From Bacteroidales bacterium (GTDB lineage Bacteria; Bacteroidota; Bacteroidia; Bacteroidales; Muribaculaceae), in the NCBI GenBank assembly GCA_015061005.1, contig SUXJ01000005.1:1-64000 (forward strand): DNA of 64,000 bases. Reading direction: 5' to 3'. Positions 1 through 10,204 of the stretch are shown here, piece after piece (within the stretch, counting starts at the first letter, position 1; every line of letters begins with the position of its first letter). The notes under the pieces were generated by a model. That model saw nothing but the letters and a program-made list of their open reading frames with translations, was not told the origin of the DNA and searched no databases. A program made the translations under genes and the position numbers.

Positions 1-69
1 GTACATCAATGCAAATCACGCAAGTATGTAGAAATCAGAACAGTTGCCAACTCATTACCTCGTTCTTGA

Positions 70-279
70 ACTTTCCGCATAAACTTTTTATTCTTAGCGG
101 ATTATGAGATTATTCCAAAAATAGTGAATATACTTGTTGATGAATCATACATTGGCGTAGATGGCAAACCTGATGTTGAGCAAATGGGACTCATCACCTA
201 CGACCCCATTCACCATGGTTATATAGAACTTGGCAATCGAGTGGGCAATGCTTTTTCAGACGGAAAAAAAATGCTGTAA
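70..279 (+). pseudogene. flavin reductase family protein, C-terminal remnant
   Basis: An open frame runs from an in-frame TGA (67-69) to a TAA at 277-279 and encodes about 69 residues. The tail, with a run like HHGYIELGNRVGNAF, resembles the C-terminal end of small FMN-binding flavin reductase-family proteins of Bacteroidales. No start codon lies in the conserved part, and the same frame upstream is broken by the TGA and shows nothing I recognise. I infer a decayed or truncated gene, although the window edge prevents seeing the rest. A strong terminator follows at 310-344. Confidence 0.5.
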
Positions 280-309
280 CCAAACGCCCTATTTCTGCAA
301 TACAAAATT

Positions 310-344
310 CTATTGTCGGTGAGATACAAGCGACAATAGTTTTT
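310..344 (+). terminator. rho-independent terminator after the flavin reductase remnant
   Basis: A perfect 9-bp stem (CTATTGTCG / CGACAATAG) with a 12-base loop is followed by five T on the plus strand. It lies 31 bp after the remnant's stop codon and 12 bp before the stop of the convergent pseudouridine synthase gene. Confidence 0.8.
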
Positions 345-355
345 GGGTGCAGGGG

Positions 356-1264
356 TTATTTTAGCAACAGGAGGAAGGGCGCGGGAATGGGGGTGGAGAA
401 CTGCATCAGGCGGCGAGTCACCGGGTGGGCAAAGTTCAGAGTTTGTGCGTGAAGTGCCATGCGATGTATCGGCGATGTGTGCCCCCCGTAGCGTTTATCT
501 CCGCTAATCGGACAGCCGAGCTGTTTCATGTGTACGCGAATCTGATTTTTGCGCCCGGTGTCGAGTTGACACTCCATGAGTGAAAACCCTTTGCGACTGC
601 CGAGTGTGCGATAACGCGTCACTGCCAATTTGCCCCCTTTGGAGTCATCGGGCATGGAATATACTTCATGTTTGCTGTTTTCAAGCAGATAACTGCGTAC
701 GGCACCTTCTTCCGTTTCGGGAGCACCTTCGACCACACACACGTATTTTCGTTCAAGGACCATGTTGTTCCAATTATACTGCAATGCTTCCTTGGCTTGC
801 AGCGTTTTTGCGAATAGCATCAGTCCGGAAGTGTCGCGGTCCAATCGATGAACGATAAACAGTTTATTGTCCGGATGCTTTTTCTTCAAGTAGTCACGCA
901 GAATTGAATAGGCCGTTTCCTGTTTTCTGTTTGTATCATCGGCCATTGAGAGGAGTCCGTAGCCCTTGTTGACAACGATAATATCATCGTCTTCATGGAC
1001 TATTCGCAATCTACGGTGGTGAAATTCACTGAACTCACGCGCAAGGTTCACCTCAACCAACTCTCCGGGCAGAAGGACGCGAGTGGCTTGAGTTACCACA
1101 TTGCCCTCCACTCGCACTTGGCGATGGGCAAGCATTTGCTTAATGCCTGTGCGTTTCCGCTCCGGCAAACTTTCAATCAGAAACGCCAAAAGCTGCAGCC
1201 CTTCCTGCTCGGGAGCTCTGAAAGAGACTATGTTGTCGAGTGTTGGGGACTTAGGGAACTTCAT
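356..1264 (-). CDS. RluA-family pseudouridine synthase
   Basis: Predicted to isomerise uridine to pseudouridine in rRNA or tRNA in the cytoplasm. From the start chosen here (302 aa) an S4-like RNA-binding segment spans about residues 35-75. The family signature HRLDRDTSG is at 139-147, with the likely catalytic Asp at 142. A C-terminal GRKNQIRVHM block is typical of RluA/RluC/RluD enzymes. The frame is open 22 codons further upstream, but that extension lies inside topA. The ATG at 1264 overlaps the topA stop as ATGA, which favours this start and translational coupling to topA. The exact rRNA or tRNA target cannot be told from sequence alone. Confidence 0.88.
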   Translation of the reverse strand: MKFPKSPTLDNIVSFRAPEQEGLQLLAFLIESLPERKRTGIKQMLAHRQVRVEGNVVTQATRVLLPGELVEVNLAREFSEFHHRRLRIVHEDDDIIVVNKGYGLLSMADDTNRKQETAYSILRDYLKKKHPDNKLFIVHRLDRDTSGLMLFAKTLQAKEALQYNWNNMVLERKYVCVVEGAPETEEGAVRSYLLENSKHEVYSMPDDSKGGKLAVTRYRTLGSRKGFSLMECQLDTGRKNQIRVHMKQLGCPISGDKRYGGHTSPIHRMALHAQTLNFAHPVTRRLMQFSTPIPAPFLLLLK

Positions 1265-3603
1265 GATTTCTTGTTTGCAGATGATTTCTTTGACTTGGAG
1301 TCCGCTTGTTGAGCCACAATTTTCCTGCACTCATCAAGGGAGAGCGCAGCGGGAGAAACTGCTGAGTTTTTAGGAATCTTATAGTTCTTTTTCTTATATG
1401 CAATGTATGGGCCGAATCGGCCGTTCAAGATTTGCATATCAGGTTCATCGTCAAAACTCTTTATCAGACGGTTTGCCTCGGTTTGACGTTTTTTCTCAAT
1501 CAAATCGATTGCTTCCGTGAGAGATATTTCAGTAGGGGTCGTATCATTAGGGATTGAAACGAACTTATTGTCGTGCTTTACATAAGGTCCGAATCGTCCA
1601 ACAGACACCGTTACCTCCTTGCCCTCAAATTCGCCTATAACTCTTGGGAATTCAAATAGTTTTAACGCATCTTCGAGAGTAATCGACGCCAACGATTGAC
1701 CCTTTAACAGAGATGCAAACTGAGGCTTTTCATCGCTATCGGCCTCGCCTATCTGCACTAACGGACCGAAACGGCCGATTTTCACCGACACTGTTTTGCC
1801 GGTTTTCGGGTCTTTACCGAGCACTCTCTCCCCGACTTTGTATTCCAAACGAACGTTCATTGCTTTTTCAACCTCCGGATGAAAGCGTTCGTAGAAATTT
1901 CCGATTTCGGCATGCCATTCCGATTTGCCCTCGGCTATGTCATCAAAGGTTTCCTCAACCAAAGCGGTAAAGTTATAATCGAGGATGTCGGGGAAGTATT
2001 CCGCAAGGAAATCATTCACCACGGTGCCGGTGTCGGTGGGGAGAAGTTTACCGCGCTCGCTCCCGATTGTTTCGGTCAACTCGCTTCGAGTCATGTTATT
2101 GGTTTGCCCATTTATTTGAATACGTACATAGTCACGGCTGAAACCTTCGCTATCTCCCTTTTCAACGTATTCGCGCTGTTGAATTGTTGAAATCGTTGGC
2201 GCATAGGTTGACGGGCGACCGATTCCGAGTTCCTCCATCTTCTTGACGAGTGAAGCCTCGGTGTAGCGTGGGGGATGAGTGGTGAAACGTTCGGTTGCCG
2301 TCAATTCGGTTGCCGTCAGAGTTTCGCCTTCACTGAGTTTGGGTAGGAGGTTCTCGCGTTCGGAGTCCGTCTCGTCATCTCGACTTTCAAGGTACACTTT
2401 CAGGAATCCGTCGAACTTAATCACTTCGCCCTGCGCCGTGAAATGTTCCGGACGCGTTGACACTCCGATTTCCACCGTTGTGCGCTCCAATTCTGCTGCC
2501 GCCATTTGCGAAGCAATTGCACGGCGGCGAATCAGGGTGTAAAGTCTCTTTTCGCGCTCCGAACCTTCGATTGTTTCCTTTTCCAAATATGTGGGGCGAA
2601 TGGCTTCGTGCGCTTCTTGTGCACCTTTGCTTTGAGTTTGATAATGGCGTATGCTAACGTATTCCTTTCCTAATTTTTCGGTAATAACTTTCTCTATGGC
2701 ATTGAGGGCATATTGGGAAAGATTTACCGAGTCCGTACGCATGTACGTTATGTGACCGGCTTCATAAAGATCTTGGGCAATGCGCATGGTCTGGCTCACC
2801 GAATATCCCAATTTACGCGCTGCTTCTTGCTGAAGTGTTGACGTTATAAACGGCGGTGCGGGAGTCTTTTTGACGGGTTTAGTTTCGATGCGGTCCACCG
2901 TGAACTGCGCGTTCCGGCAATCAAGGAGCAATTCTTCGGCAGCTTGCTCCGACGGCAAGCGGCGAGACAAGGTTGTTTGGAGGGTCGCACCCGAGAGAGT
3001 AGTGAATTTACCGTCAACGCGGAAATATTTTTCTGAGACGAAGTCTTTGATTTCCTTTTCACGCTCCACAATCAAGCGAACAGCAACGCTTTGCACTCGA
3101 CCGGCACTCAATGCGGGTTTTATTTTCTTCCACAACACAGGGCTTAGCTCAAAACCGACAATTCGGTCCAGAACTCGGCGCGCCTGCTGAGCATTTACGC
3201 GATCAATATCAATAGCGCGCGGATTTTCGATAGCGTTGAGAATAGCCTCCTTGGTTATTTCATGAAAAACGATGCGCCGCGTCTTTTCCGGCTTCAGCCC
3301 CAAAACTTCATAGAGGTGCCATGCAATCGCCTCACCCTCGCGGTCTTCATCGGAAGCGAGCCACACCATTGAGGCCTTTTTCGCGGCAGCTTTCAGCTCA
3401 CGTACTTGCTCTTTTTTATCGTCGGGGATTTCATAATTTGGAGTGAAGTCGCGCAGCCCCTTATCGGACTGCGTTGTGAAGCTTTTTTTTGCGAGGTCAC
3501 GAATGTGACCGCGGCTCGACATTACGGTAAAGTCAGGTCCGAGAAACTTCTCGATAGTCTTCGCCTTTGCGGGAGACTCTACGATTACCAGATTTTGGGG
3601 CAT
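1261..3603 (-). CDS. topA: DNA topoisomerase I
   Basis: Type IA topoisomerase (780 aa) that relaxes negatively supercoiled DNA through a 5'-phosphotyrosine link. The N-terminal TOPRIM domain begins NLVIVESPAKAKTIEKFLG and carries the acidic DEDREGEA motif at 85-92. The active-site tyrosine is Tyr287 in HITYMRTDS. The C-terminus has three GRFGPxV repeats of the topoisomerase C-terminal repeat type. The Cys4 zinc fingers of E. coli TopA are not seen, and a Lys/Ser-rich tail closes the protein. A clear Bacteroidetes promoter lies 40-70 bp upstream. The stop overlaps the start of the downstream pseudouridine synthase. Confidence 0.97.
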   Translation of the reverse strand: MPQNLVIVESPAKAKTIEKFLGPDFTVMSSRGHIRDLAKKSFTTQSDKGLRDFTPNYEIPDDKKEQVRELKAAAKKASMVWLASDEDREGEAIAWHLYEVLGLKPEKTRRIVFHEITKEAILNAIENPRAIDIDRVNAQQARRVLDRIVGFELSPVLWKKIKPALSAGRVQSVAVRLIVEREKEIKDFVSEKYFRVDGKFTTLSGATLQTTLSRRLPSEQAAEELLLDCRNAQFTVDRIETKPVKKTPAPPFITSTLQQEAARKLGYSVSQTMRIAQDLYEAGHITYMRTDSVNLSQYALNAIEKVITEKLGKEYVSIRHYQTQSKGAQEAHEAIRPTYLEKETIEGSEREKRLYTLIRRRAIASQMAAAELERTTVEIGVSTRPEHFTAQGEVIKFDGFLKVYLESRDDETDSERENLLPKLSEGETLTATELTATERFTTHPPRYTEASLVKKMEELGIGRPSTYAPTISTIQQREYVEKGDSEGFSRDYVRIQINGQTNNMTRSELTETIGSERGKLLPTDTGTVVNDFLAEYFPDILDYNFTALVEETFDDIAEGKSEWHAEIGNFYERFHPEVEKAMNVRLEYKVGERVLGKDPKTGKTVSVKIGRFGPLVQIGEADSDEKPQFASLLKGQSLASITLEDALKLFEFPRVIGEFEGKEVTVSVGRFGPYVKHDNKFVSIPNDTTPTEISLTEAIDLIEKKRQTEANRLIKSFDDEPDMQILNGRFGPYIAYKKKNYKIPKNSAVSPAALSLDECRKIVAQQADSKSKKSSANKKS

Positions 3604-3642
3604 ATTTCGGGTTATATTCTATTAGCGTATTGTTTTCGAGTG

Positions 3643-3673
3643 CAAAATTACGGAAAATTGCCGTAGCGTCAAA
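3643..3673 (-). promoter_or_regulatory. topA promoter (Bacteroidetes type)
   Basis: On the minus strand a -33 TTTG (3670-3673) is separated by 19 bp from a -7 TAATTTTG (3643-3650). This is the canonical primary-sigma promoter of Bacteroidetes. The start codon of topA follows about 40 bp downstream. Confidence 0.75.
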
Positions 3674-3721
3674 ACTATCTTGATTTATAGCGGCAGTTAT
3701 TCCATATCTTTCAGCGTTTTA

Positions 3722-4936
3722 TTACTTTTTGGAGGTCCAAGTGAGGTATTCGCCTCGATGCATTCTCGCATAGAGGCGGTGCATGCGGTTGGTAAACGGT
3801 CGGCGCAACAGCCTCGGCAGCACCATGAACGAGATTGGTCTGCAGCGAAGGGCCAACAGAGTTTTTCGCCATATCCAAGCTAATAAGAACCATACGCACA
3901 ACAGGCCAAGGACAAAGGCTCCCAAGTATATCCACCGGTGCAGAAGCACACTTAAAGCCACACCTAAACCGAGGGCGACAACACAGGTCCAAATCATCAG
4001 GCTTGAGAATCCGAAAAAGAGCGAAGTTCCGTAACCTAACCGCCCGCGCGAATAGAAGCGTGCCGCACGCTCATCGTGCATCAAACGAGCCGGGTCGGGG
4101 TGAGTATATCGCACGGCAGCCTGAGCGGCACAGACCACTGCAAAGTTATCCTTACGGACTATTTTTGACACGAATATATCATCATCGCCATCGCGCAAAT
4201 TTAACGCACCGTTAAATCCTCCTACTCGGAAAAAGGCTTCGCGAGTAAATGCCATATTAGCTCGGTGCGCTCGATAAGGCTTGCCACGCAAAGCCGCCGA
4301 CAGCCACTCGGCAGCATCGAATCCGTTGACGAACGAACGATATCGGTTACCTCTGCATGAGTCAAGTTTTGCCGACGGGAGTGCAGATCCTATAACCATT
4401 TCAACACCCTTGCGCGAGAATGGTTCGAACATGCGTCCGAGCCACTGAGTGGAATAGATGCGTGACTGCTCGCCGACAACTACTATAACGGGATATTTTG
4501 CAGCTTTGACCCCAAGAGTCAGAGCAAGTTTGCGATTACTGATATTGCGAAGCCCGGGAGGGGTAAACGTGGCATAGAGGTTAGGGCGGTGTGCCAGATG
4601 TTTCATGCGAGTTACCACGTCTTTCACTTCTTCATTTTTGCCGTCGTTGACTACTATGACTTCCATTTGCAGAGCAAATTCCTGTTCGAAGATGCGATTC
4701 AGGAGTCGCTCAAGCGCAGCGCAATCATCGCCTGCAACCACGACTATTGATGCCCCTTCCGGAGTCGATTTCGGAGTCGGATTGAAAGGTTCTGCCGTTT
4801 GTTTACGCACGGCACGCGCCACGGACTGAACGCGTGCCCGATAAAACGTCGCAAGCCACAGAAATGCCACAGCCGCAATGACACTCAATGCGGGAAGAGC
4901 CATGGCGAGGATAATGCCGGAAAACTCTGCTGTCAT
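3722..4936 (-). CDS. membrane-anchored family 2 glycosyltransferase
   Basis: The 404-aa protein has an N-terminal membrane segment (about 8-30). A GT2 (GT-A) core follows, with ASIVVVAGDD near 62-71, VIVVNDG at 93-99 and an acidic RDGDDDIF motif further on. It ends with two or three hydrophobic segments and a basic tail. It probably transfers a sugar from a nucleotide donor at the cytoplasmic face, acting on an envelope lipid or polysaccharide; donor and acceptor cannot be told. Its start overlaps the lgt stop by 4 bases (ATGA), so the two are cotranslated. An Arg/His-rich C-terminus precedes the stop. Confidence 0.8.
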   Translation of the reverse strand: MTAEFSGIILAMALPALSVIAAVAFLWLATFYRARVQSVARAVRKQTAEPFNPTPKSTPEGASIVVVAGDDCAALERLLNRIFEQEFALQMEVIVVNDGKNEEVKDVVTRMKHLAHRPNLYATFTPPGLRNISNRKLALTLGVKAAKYPVIVVVGEQSRIYSTQWLGRMFEPFSRKGVEMVIGSALPSAKLDSCRGNRYRSFVNGFDAAEWLSAALRGKPYRAHRANMAFTREAFFRVGGFNGALNLRDGDDDIFVSKIVRKDNFAVVCAAQAAVRYTHPDPARLMHDERAARFYSRGRLGYGTSLFFGFSSLMIWTCVVALGLGVALSVLLHRWIYLGAFVLGLLCVWFLLAWIWRKTLLALRCRPISFMVLPRLLRRPFTNRMHRLYARMHRGEYLTWTSKK

Positions 4937-6021
4937 TTTTTGTTTGAGTGAGTGTCGGCTAATTTATCGTGACGAGCAACAGGCACGGGAGGGTTCTTCA
5001 GTGAACGCCAAATGAGCACAATGCCTGCAATAATAAAAGGAATGCTCAACAATTGCCCCATGTTCAGAGTCATGCTTTGCTCGAATGCCACCTGCGGATT
5101 TTTCACAAACTCAATCAGCAGACGCGACAGGAATATGCCTATAAAGAAGATTCCGAGCAACAGTCCGGGACGCTGCTGCGCATTCTTTTTCCAATAGAGC
5201 CAAGTGAGCAGCCCAAAGAGCATGAGATACACTCCGGCTTCATAGAGCTGGGTGGGATGGCACGCCAAATCGGGGGCATACATCATCTGCCAATCCTGAC
5301 TGAGCGGAAACTTGAACCCCCAAGGCAGAGAGGTTGCATGTCCGAATATTTCGGAGTTAAACAGATTACCGAGTCGAATAAGACACGCCACGAATGCCAC
5401 GGGCACACAAAGACGGTCAAAAGTCCACAGCGCGGAACGCTTGGTTACGCGATATGAATAGATAAATACTGCGATTATGATACCAATAGTTCCTCCATGA
5501 CTTGCAAGGCCTCCATTCCAAACGGCTATGATTTCACGAGGATGAGCGGAGTAGTAATCCCATTCGTAGAAAAGACAGTGACCGAGACGAGCACCGACAA
5601 TAGTGGCAACAAACACGTAAATCAGCAGCGAAGGCATCCAATCTTCCGGAGCACCTTCACGTCGAAACATGCGCGAGAGCACCCAATAGCCGACGATGAA
5701 TCCGACAACGAACATCAAGCCATACCAGCGAATCTCAATTGGTCCGACTTGGAGTCCTTCGGGATTTCGCGAACGCAAAAACAGCAACACGATGCCAATG
5801 ACCGAGGCAAAGGTAACACCACCCCAAGCATCGGGTTTTGCCGCGGGTTTTGCGCCCTCAGCTTTCCATTGTTTTATCGCCTTCGATGAACGCATGTAGT
5901 CAATAATACCCCACACGACGCATATCAGAATGCCTAAAAGAAGCATTCCGGGCGAGGCATGAAACTCGCCGAAGCTGACGATTTCAGGTCGGCAGGTCCA
6001 AGTAATAAAATTAAGAATCAT
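4933..6021 (-). CDS. lgt: prolipoprotein diacylglyceryl transferase
   Basis: Lgt (362 aa) attaches diacylglycerol from phosphatidylglycerol to the lipobox cysteine of prolipoproteins in the inner membrane. Several membrane helices are evident. The conserved HGGTIG lies at 175-180. RLGNLFNSE (216-224) matches the Lgt signature with its essential Arg/Asn/Glu. The protein is longer than E. coli Lgt because of a hydrophilic segment (about 48-66) between the first membrane helices. It is followed with a 4-base overlap by a glycosyltransferase, and mutS ends 22 bp upstream of it. Several lipoproteins in this window are its likely substrates. Confidence 0.95.
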   Translation of the reverse strand: MILNFITWTCRPEIVSFGEFHASPGMLLLGILICVVWGIIDYMRSSKAIKQWKAEGAKPAAKPDAWGGVTFASVIGIVLLFLRSRNPEGLQVGPIEIRWYGLMFVVGFIVGYWVLSRMFRREGAPEDWMPSLLIYVFVATIVGARLGHCLFYEWDYYSAHPREIIAVWNGGLASHGGTIGIIIAVFIYSYRVTKRSALWTFDRLCVPVAFVACLIRLGNLFNSEIFGHATSLPWGFKFPLSQDWQMMYAPDLACHPTQLYEAGVYLMLFGLLTWLYWKKNAQQRPGLLLGIFFIGIFLSRLLIEFVKNPQVAFEQSMTLNMGQLLSIPFIIAGIVLIWRSLKNPPVPVARHDKLADTHSNKK

Positions 6022-6042
6022 ATAGCTTGATTTTGCTTATAA

Positions 6043-8661
6043 TTATTTTCCGGTTAAAACAGAGCGAATGTCGTGTAACTTGTTTAAGGCATCGAGCGGA
6101 GTCAACCGGTCTATGTCAAGGTCGAGAATCATATCTCGAAGTTGCGAAAGGACCGGATCGTCAAGTTGGAAGAAACTGAGTTGCACTCCGTCTTCGATTT
6201 GCGGTGCATCAACCACCGGGGCAGAGATTTTTCGGTCGCCGCGCTGAGTGGTTTCGAGCTGCTTGAGGACTTGTTCGGCGCGTTGCACTATTGAAGCAGG
6301 CATTCCGGCAAGCTTTGCCACGTGGATGCCGAATGAATGTTCCGAACCTCCTTTTGCCAATTTACGCAGGAATACGACTTTGCCGTCTATTTCCTTGACT
6401 GAAACATTGAAGTTCTCCACTCGCGGATAAGTCGATTCCATTTCATTCAATTCGTGATAATGAGTGGCAAAAAGCGTTTTGGGGTGTTCATCACCGTGAT
6501 TATGGAGGTATTCCACTATTGCCCAAGCAATGGATATGCCGTCGTAGGTCGAAGTGCCGCGTCCGAGCTCGTCAAATAGAATCAGCGAGCGACGACTCAT
6601 GTTATTCAGAATCGATGCCGCCTCATTCATTTCAACCATGAATGTTGATTCTCCCTGCGATATATTGTCAGAAGCCCCGACACGTGTGAACACCTTGTCA
6701 ACCACCCCTATATGAGCGGACTGCGCAGCCACGAAACATCCCATTTGCGCCATAATGACGTTAAGGGCGGTTTGACGCAAGAGGGCTGATTTACCACTCA
6801 TGTTCGGACCGGTAATCATCATTACCTGTCGGGAATCGTTGTTGAGATTAACCGTATTTGAGATATATGGTTCTCCCGGAGGCAACTGCCGCTCAATAAC
6901 CGGGTGTCGGCCTTCGATTATTGACAGTTCCAAAGAGTCATCCACAACCGGGCGAGCATATTTATACTCTTTAGCGGCAATGGTGAACGACAACAGGCAA
7001 TCGAGTCGTGCAATCAACGATGCATTCAGCTGTATGGCCGGTATGTATTCCGCCAATGCAGAAACCAACTCAGCGAACAGACGAGTCTCGATGGCAAGAA
7101 TTCGCTCCTGAGCCGTCAAGATTTTTTCCTCATACTCTTTCAGCTCGGGGGTTATGTAACGTTCAGCGTTGACAAGAGTCTGCTTTCTAATCCATTCGGT
7201 TGGCACCTTGTCTTTATGAACGTTGGTCACTTCTATGTAGTAGCCAAACACGTTGTTGTAAGCGATTTTGAGCGAGGGAATGCCTGTAAGTGCAATTTCA
7301 CGCTGCTGAATTTGCAGCAGATAATCTTTTCCGCTGAATGCAATTTGACGCAGCTGATCAAGTTCAGCGTTCACGCCATCGCGAATCACAGTGCCTTTTG
7401 CGGTTGAGGTAGGGGCGTCGTCAACGATTTCGCGCGCAATTCGGTCTCGTATCACCGTGCACGGATTTAGTTGCTCACCATAGGAATTTAACGTTTCTTG
7501 ACCGGAATACGAGCAAATGTGTTTGATCGGGATAACGGCTTCAAGAGCGGAACGCAGTTGGACAACCTCACGCGGAGTGATACGTCCTACTGCCACCTTT
7601 GAAATCAGGCGTTCCAAATCACCGATTTGCTCTATGTAACGTCGCAGTTCATTACGCACATCGGGGTCGCGAAAGAAATGCTCAACGACGTCGAGGCGTC
7701 GGTTAATCGCCTTGGAATCACGCAGGGGGAACAGCATCCACCGTTGGAGCAATCTCGCACCCATCGGACTTACCGTATGGTCCAGAATTCCTCGCAGGCT
7801 TTGTCCCTCAGGAGTCATCGGTGCAATGAGTTCCAAGTTTCGAACCGTGAAGCGATCGAGTCTGACATAGCGATCTTCTTCAATTCGACGCAGAGCGGTT
7901 ATATGACCGATAGAAGTGTGTTGCGTCAAGTCCAAATAATGGAGAATTGCTCCTGCGGCAATAATTGCGGCAGGCATTTCATGCACACCGAAGCCTTTCA
8001 GCGAACCGGTTTCGAATTGCTTGAGTAACCTTGAGTTCGCCGTGTCGGCAGTGAAAATCCAATCGTCGAGGTCAAAAGTAAGATACCTGTTTGACAATTC
8101 ATTTTCGGCTTCATTTCGACGACCACGCTCAATCAGCAATTCTTTCGGGCTGAAACTTGCCAATAGTTTGTCGATATAGTCCGGCGCTCCTTGCGCGGCA
8201 AGAAATTCGCCCGTTGAAATATCAAGCAAAGACAAGCCCCAGACTTTGCGGTCCATCAGATGAATTGCAGCAAGGAAGTTGTTTTCCCTATGGTCCAAGC
8301 AGTTGTCGGACATGCTCACACCGGGAGTTACCAATTCGATAATTCCGCGTTTGACGAGTTTTTTAGTCAGCTTCGGGTCTTCGAGTTGTTCACAAATTGC
8401 CACACGTTTGCCCGCCCTGACGAGTTTTGGCAAATAGGTGTCGAGGGCGTGGTGAGGGAAGCCCGCCAACTCCACGGAACTTGCCGCTCCGTTTGCGCGT
8501 CGGGTCAGAGTAATACCGAGGATTTCGGCAGCAACAATTGCATCATCGGAAAACGTTTCATAAAAGTCCCCTACACGAAACAACAAAACTGCATCGGGAT
8601 GTTTGAGTTTCATCTCGAAATATTGCTTCATCAACGGAGTTTCAACGACCTTTTTTGCCAT
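6043..8661 (-). CDS. mutS: DNA mismatch repair protein MutS
   Basis: MutS (872 aa from the chosen ATG) binds mismatches and starts repair. The N-terminal mismatch-recognition motif is RVGDFYETF, with the conserved Phe-x-Glu. The C-terminal ABC ATPase has a Walker A GPNMSGKS and a later [10 protein letters not shown] Walker B/signature block. The frame is open for 25 more codons upstream, but that stretch covers a terminator hairpin (8707-8750) and a -7-like TAACTTCG (8690-8697). I therefore place the start at 8661 ([18 protein letters not shown]), the usual MutS beginning. The downstream gene is lgt. Confidence 0.96.
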   Translation of the reverse strand: MAKKVVETPLMKQYFEMKLKHPDAVLLFRVGDFYETFSDDAIVAAEILGITLTRRANGAASSVELAGFPHHALDTYLPKLVRAGKRVAICEQLEDPKLTKKLVKRGIIELVTPGVSMSDNCLDHRENNFLAAIHLMDRKVWGLSLLDISTGEFLAAQGAPDYIDKLLASFSPKELLIERGRRNEAENELSNRYLTFDLDDWIFTADTANSRLLKQFETGSLKGFGVHEMPAAIIAAGAILHYLDLTQHTSIGHITALRRIEEDRYVRLDRFTVRNLELIAPMTPEGQSLRGILDHTVSPMGARLLQRWMLFPLRDSKAINRRLDVVEHFFRDPDVRNELRRYIEQIGDLERLISKVAVGRITPREVVQLRSALEAVIPIKHICSYSGQETLNSYGEQLNPCTVIRDRIAREIVDDAPTSTAKGTVIRDGVNAELDQLRQIAFSGKDYLLQIQQREIALTGIPSLKIAYNNVFGYYIEVTNVHKDKVPTEWIRKQTLVNAERYITPELKEYEEKILTAQERILAIETRLFAELVSALAEYIPAIQLNASLIARLDCLLSFTIAAKEYKYARPVVDDSLELSIIEGRHPVIERQLPPGEPYISNTVNLNNDSRQVMMITGPNMSGKSALLRQTALNVIMAQMGCFVAAQSAHIGVVDKVFTRVGASDNISQGESTFMVEMNEAASILNNMSRRSLILFDELGRGTSTYDGISIAWAIVEYLHNHGDEHPKTLFATHYHELNEMESTYPRVENFNVSVKEIDGKVVFLRKLAKGGSEHSFGIHVAKLAGMPASIVQRAEQVLKQLETTQRGDRKISAPVVDAPQIEDGVQLSFFQLDDPVLSQLRDMILDLDIDRLTPLDALNKLHDIRSVLTGK

Positions 8662-8706
8662 ATCTTCAAAATCAATACGCGAAGTTACGAAAAATTCCCG
8701 ACCCCG

Positions 8707-8750
8707 ACAAAAAGTCAGACAGGTCAGCCTTTTCAACCGACCCGTCTGAC
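8707..8750 (-). terminator. terminator after the FadL-like gene
   Basis: On the minus strand a stem built from GTCAGAC and GTCTGAC with an inner GGTC/GACC pair is followed by TTTTT. It separates the FadL-like gene from mutS and argues against the longer mutS start. Confidence 0.75.
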
Positions 8751-8779
8751 ATTTGTATATTTATTTGAGTTCTAAACGT

Positions 8780-10090
8780 TTAGAAATGGAGGCTTACTCC
8801 AATGCTGGGATTCCACGCGCTGATGCTGTAATTGGCAGTATAGGTGACGGGCTGCTGCGTCAGCATGTCGGTCGTGGTCACCGATGCTCCGTCTCGACCG
8901 AGACCTGCCACATAAAGTAACGCGGCATCGATGCTCAAGAATTTAACGGGTCGGAAAGAAAAGCCTACGGAAGGAGAGATGCGAGTCATGCCGGGCGTTT
9001 CCGGGTTAAAGTTGTCCAACTGAACGGGAGTTGTGTCAACCATCAGACCCAAACGCAGATCAAAACGGTCGGTCAAGGAATATTGAGCACCGAGTTTATA
9101 GAGCATCGATGCCTTGTAATTCTTGGGGATATGCTGGTCAAAAGCAGTGACCGGGAGGGCGAACTCCACGTCAAGGCTCTTGTAGGCGTCCCATTGGGTC
9201 AGTTGCAGATCGAGGGCGAGGAGCAACTTGGAAACAGGCTTATATGCCACTCCGAGGTTCCAAACGGCAGGAGCCGGCATTGCTGCTGTGAAGTTAGCTT
9301 GGTCAATGAGCCCGAGTTTGTCTTGCAACATGGCTTGAACAGTTGCATTAGCATAATTTACCGATGCAATGCCCTTCTTTACTTTCAAATTCATTTGGGA
9401 GCGGAATGATGCACCGATGGTGACTTTGTCTGAGATATCCCACATTGCGCCGACATTGATACCGACCGTTACGGCAGCTTTTCCGCTGAGATTAATTGAT
9501 GCCGGAGTAGCAGATGCAGGCCACTGCACACCGGCGGCACCTGCAACCATTCCAAACGATTCGCCACTGATGAGACCTTTGTTCATGTCAACAGTGCCCC
9601 AAGTCACCATTGCACCTGCACCAATCGACAAATTGGGCAAAATGCGCCAAGCCACTGTTGGCTGCACGGTGAATGCCTTGAGTTTTACGCTCTGATTCAT
9701 AACGGCCATTGGCCAATTTTCGCCCCAGTTGATTCCGGAGCCATAGGGAGTGTAGAAGCTGACACCGGCCTTCAGGTTCTTGTAGATATTAAACCCGAGA
9801 TTGAATGCCATTGGGGTTGAGGGGTCGCTGTCGGTGGTATATTTGGTTTCATTATAAACCGCAGAAGCGCTTGAGAAGATGGCAGTGAATGAGCCGCTGA
9901 AATCGATGGTGCGATTCATAAACGCCATACCCGCCGGGTTAAAAATCATGCTTTCAGCACCGAGTTTCTGAGCAACACCGGTATGTCCCATACCATTCTG
10001 TTTAGCACTGAGAGAGTTCACTTGATAACCCTCTGCCGAGGCTCCCAGAGCGAGAGTTGCCATGACAGCAAAAATGATGAATTTTTTCAT
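8780..10090 (-). CDS. outer-membrane transport protein, FadL/TodX (OMPP1) family
   Basis: The 436-aa protein begins with a signal peptide (MKKFIIFAVMATLALGASAEG). It continues into the FadL hallmark region SLSAKQNGMGHTGVA and then NPAGMAF near residue 52-58. The rest is an alternating beta-strand barrel ending in aromatic residues (GVSLHF), as for an outer-membrane beta-barrel. Family members import long-chain fatty acids or other hydrophobic compounds; the substrate here is unknown. It has its own promoter, an AAGGA ribosome site close to the start, and a terminator, so it looks monocistronic. Confidence 0.88.
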   Translation of the reverse strand: MKKFIIFAVMATLALGASAEGYQVNSLSAKQNGMGHTGVAQKLGAESMIFNPAGMAFMNRTIDFSGSFTAIFSSASAVYNETKYTTDSDPSTPMAFNLGFNIYKNLKAGVSFYTPYGSGINWGENWPMAVMNQSVKLKAFTVQPTVAWRILPNLSIGAGAMVTWGTVDMNKGLISGESFGMVAGAAGVQWPASATPASINLSGKAAVTVGINVGAMWDISDKVTIGASFRSQMNLKVKKGIASVNYANATVQAMLQDKLGLIDQANFTAAMPAPAVWNLGVAYKPVSKLLLALDLQLTQWDAYKSLDVEFALPVTAFDQHIPKNYKASMLYKLGAQYSLTDRFDLRLGLMVDTTPVQLDNFNPETPGMTRISPSVGFSFRPVKFLSIDAALLYVAGLGRDGASVTTTDMLTQQPVTYTANYSISAWNPSIGVSLHF

Positions 10091-10122
10091 ATAATTTTCC
10101 TTTTTGGTTATAAAATTCGCCG

Positions 10123-10154
10123 CAAAGGTACGAAATTCTCACCAAACTCACAAA
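10123..10154 (-). promoter_or_regulatory. promoter of the FadL-like gene
   Basis: Minus-strand -33 TTTG (10151-10154), 20-bp spacer, -7 TACCTTTG (10123-10130), about 33 bp before the ATG. Confidence 0.7.
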
Positions 10155-10204
10155 TTTAGTTACCAAAAGCGACAACAATACGGATTTTCCCACTATTTAC
10201 CTAT

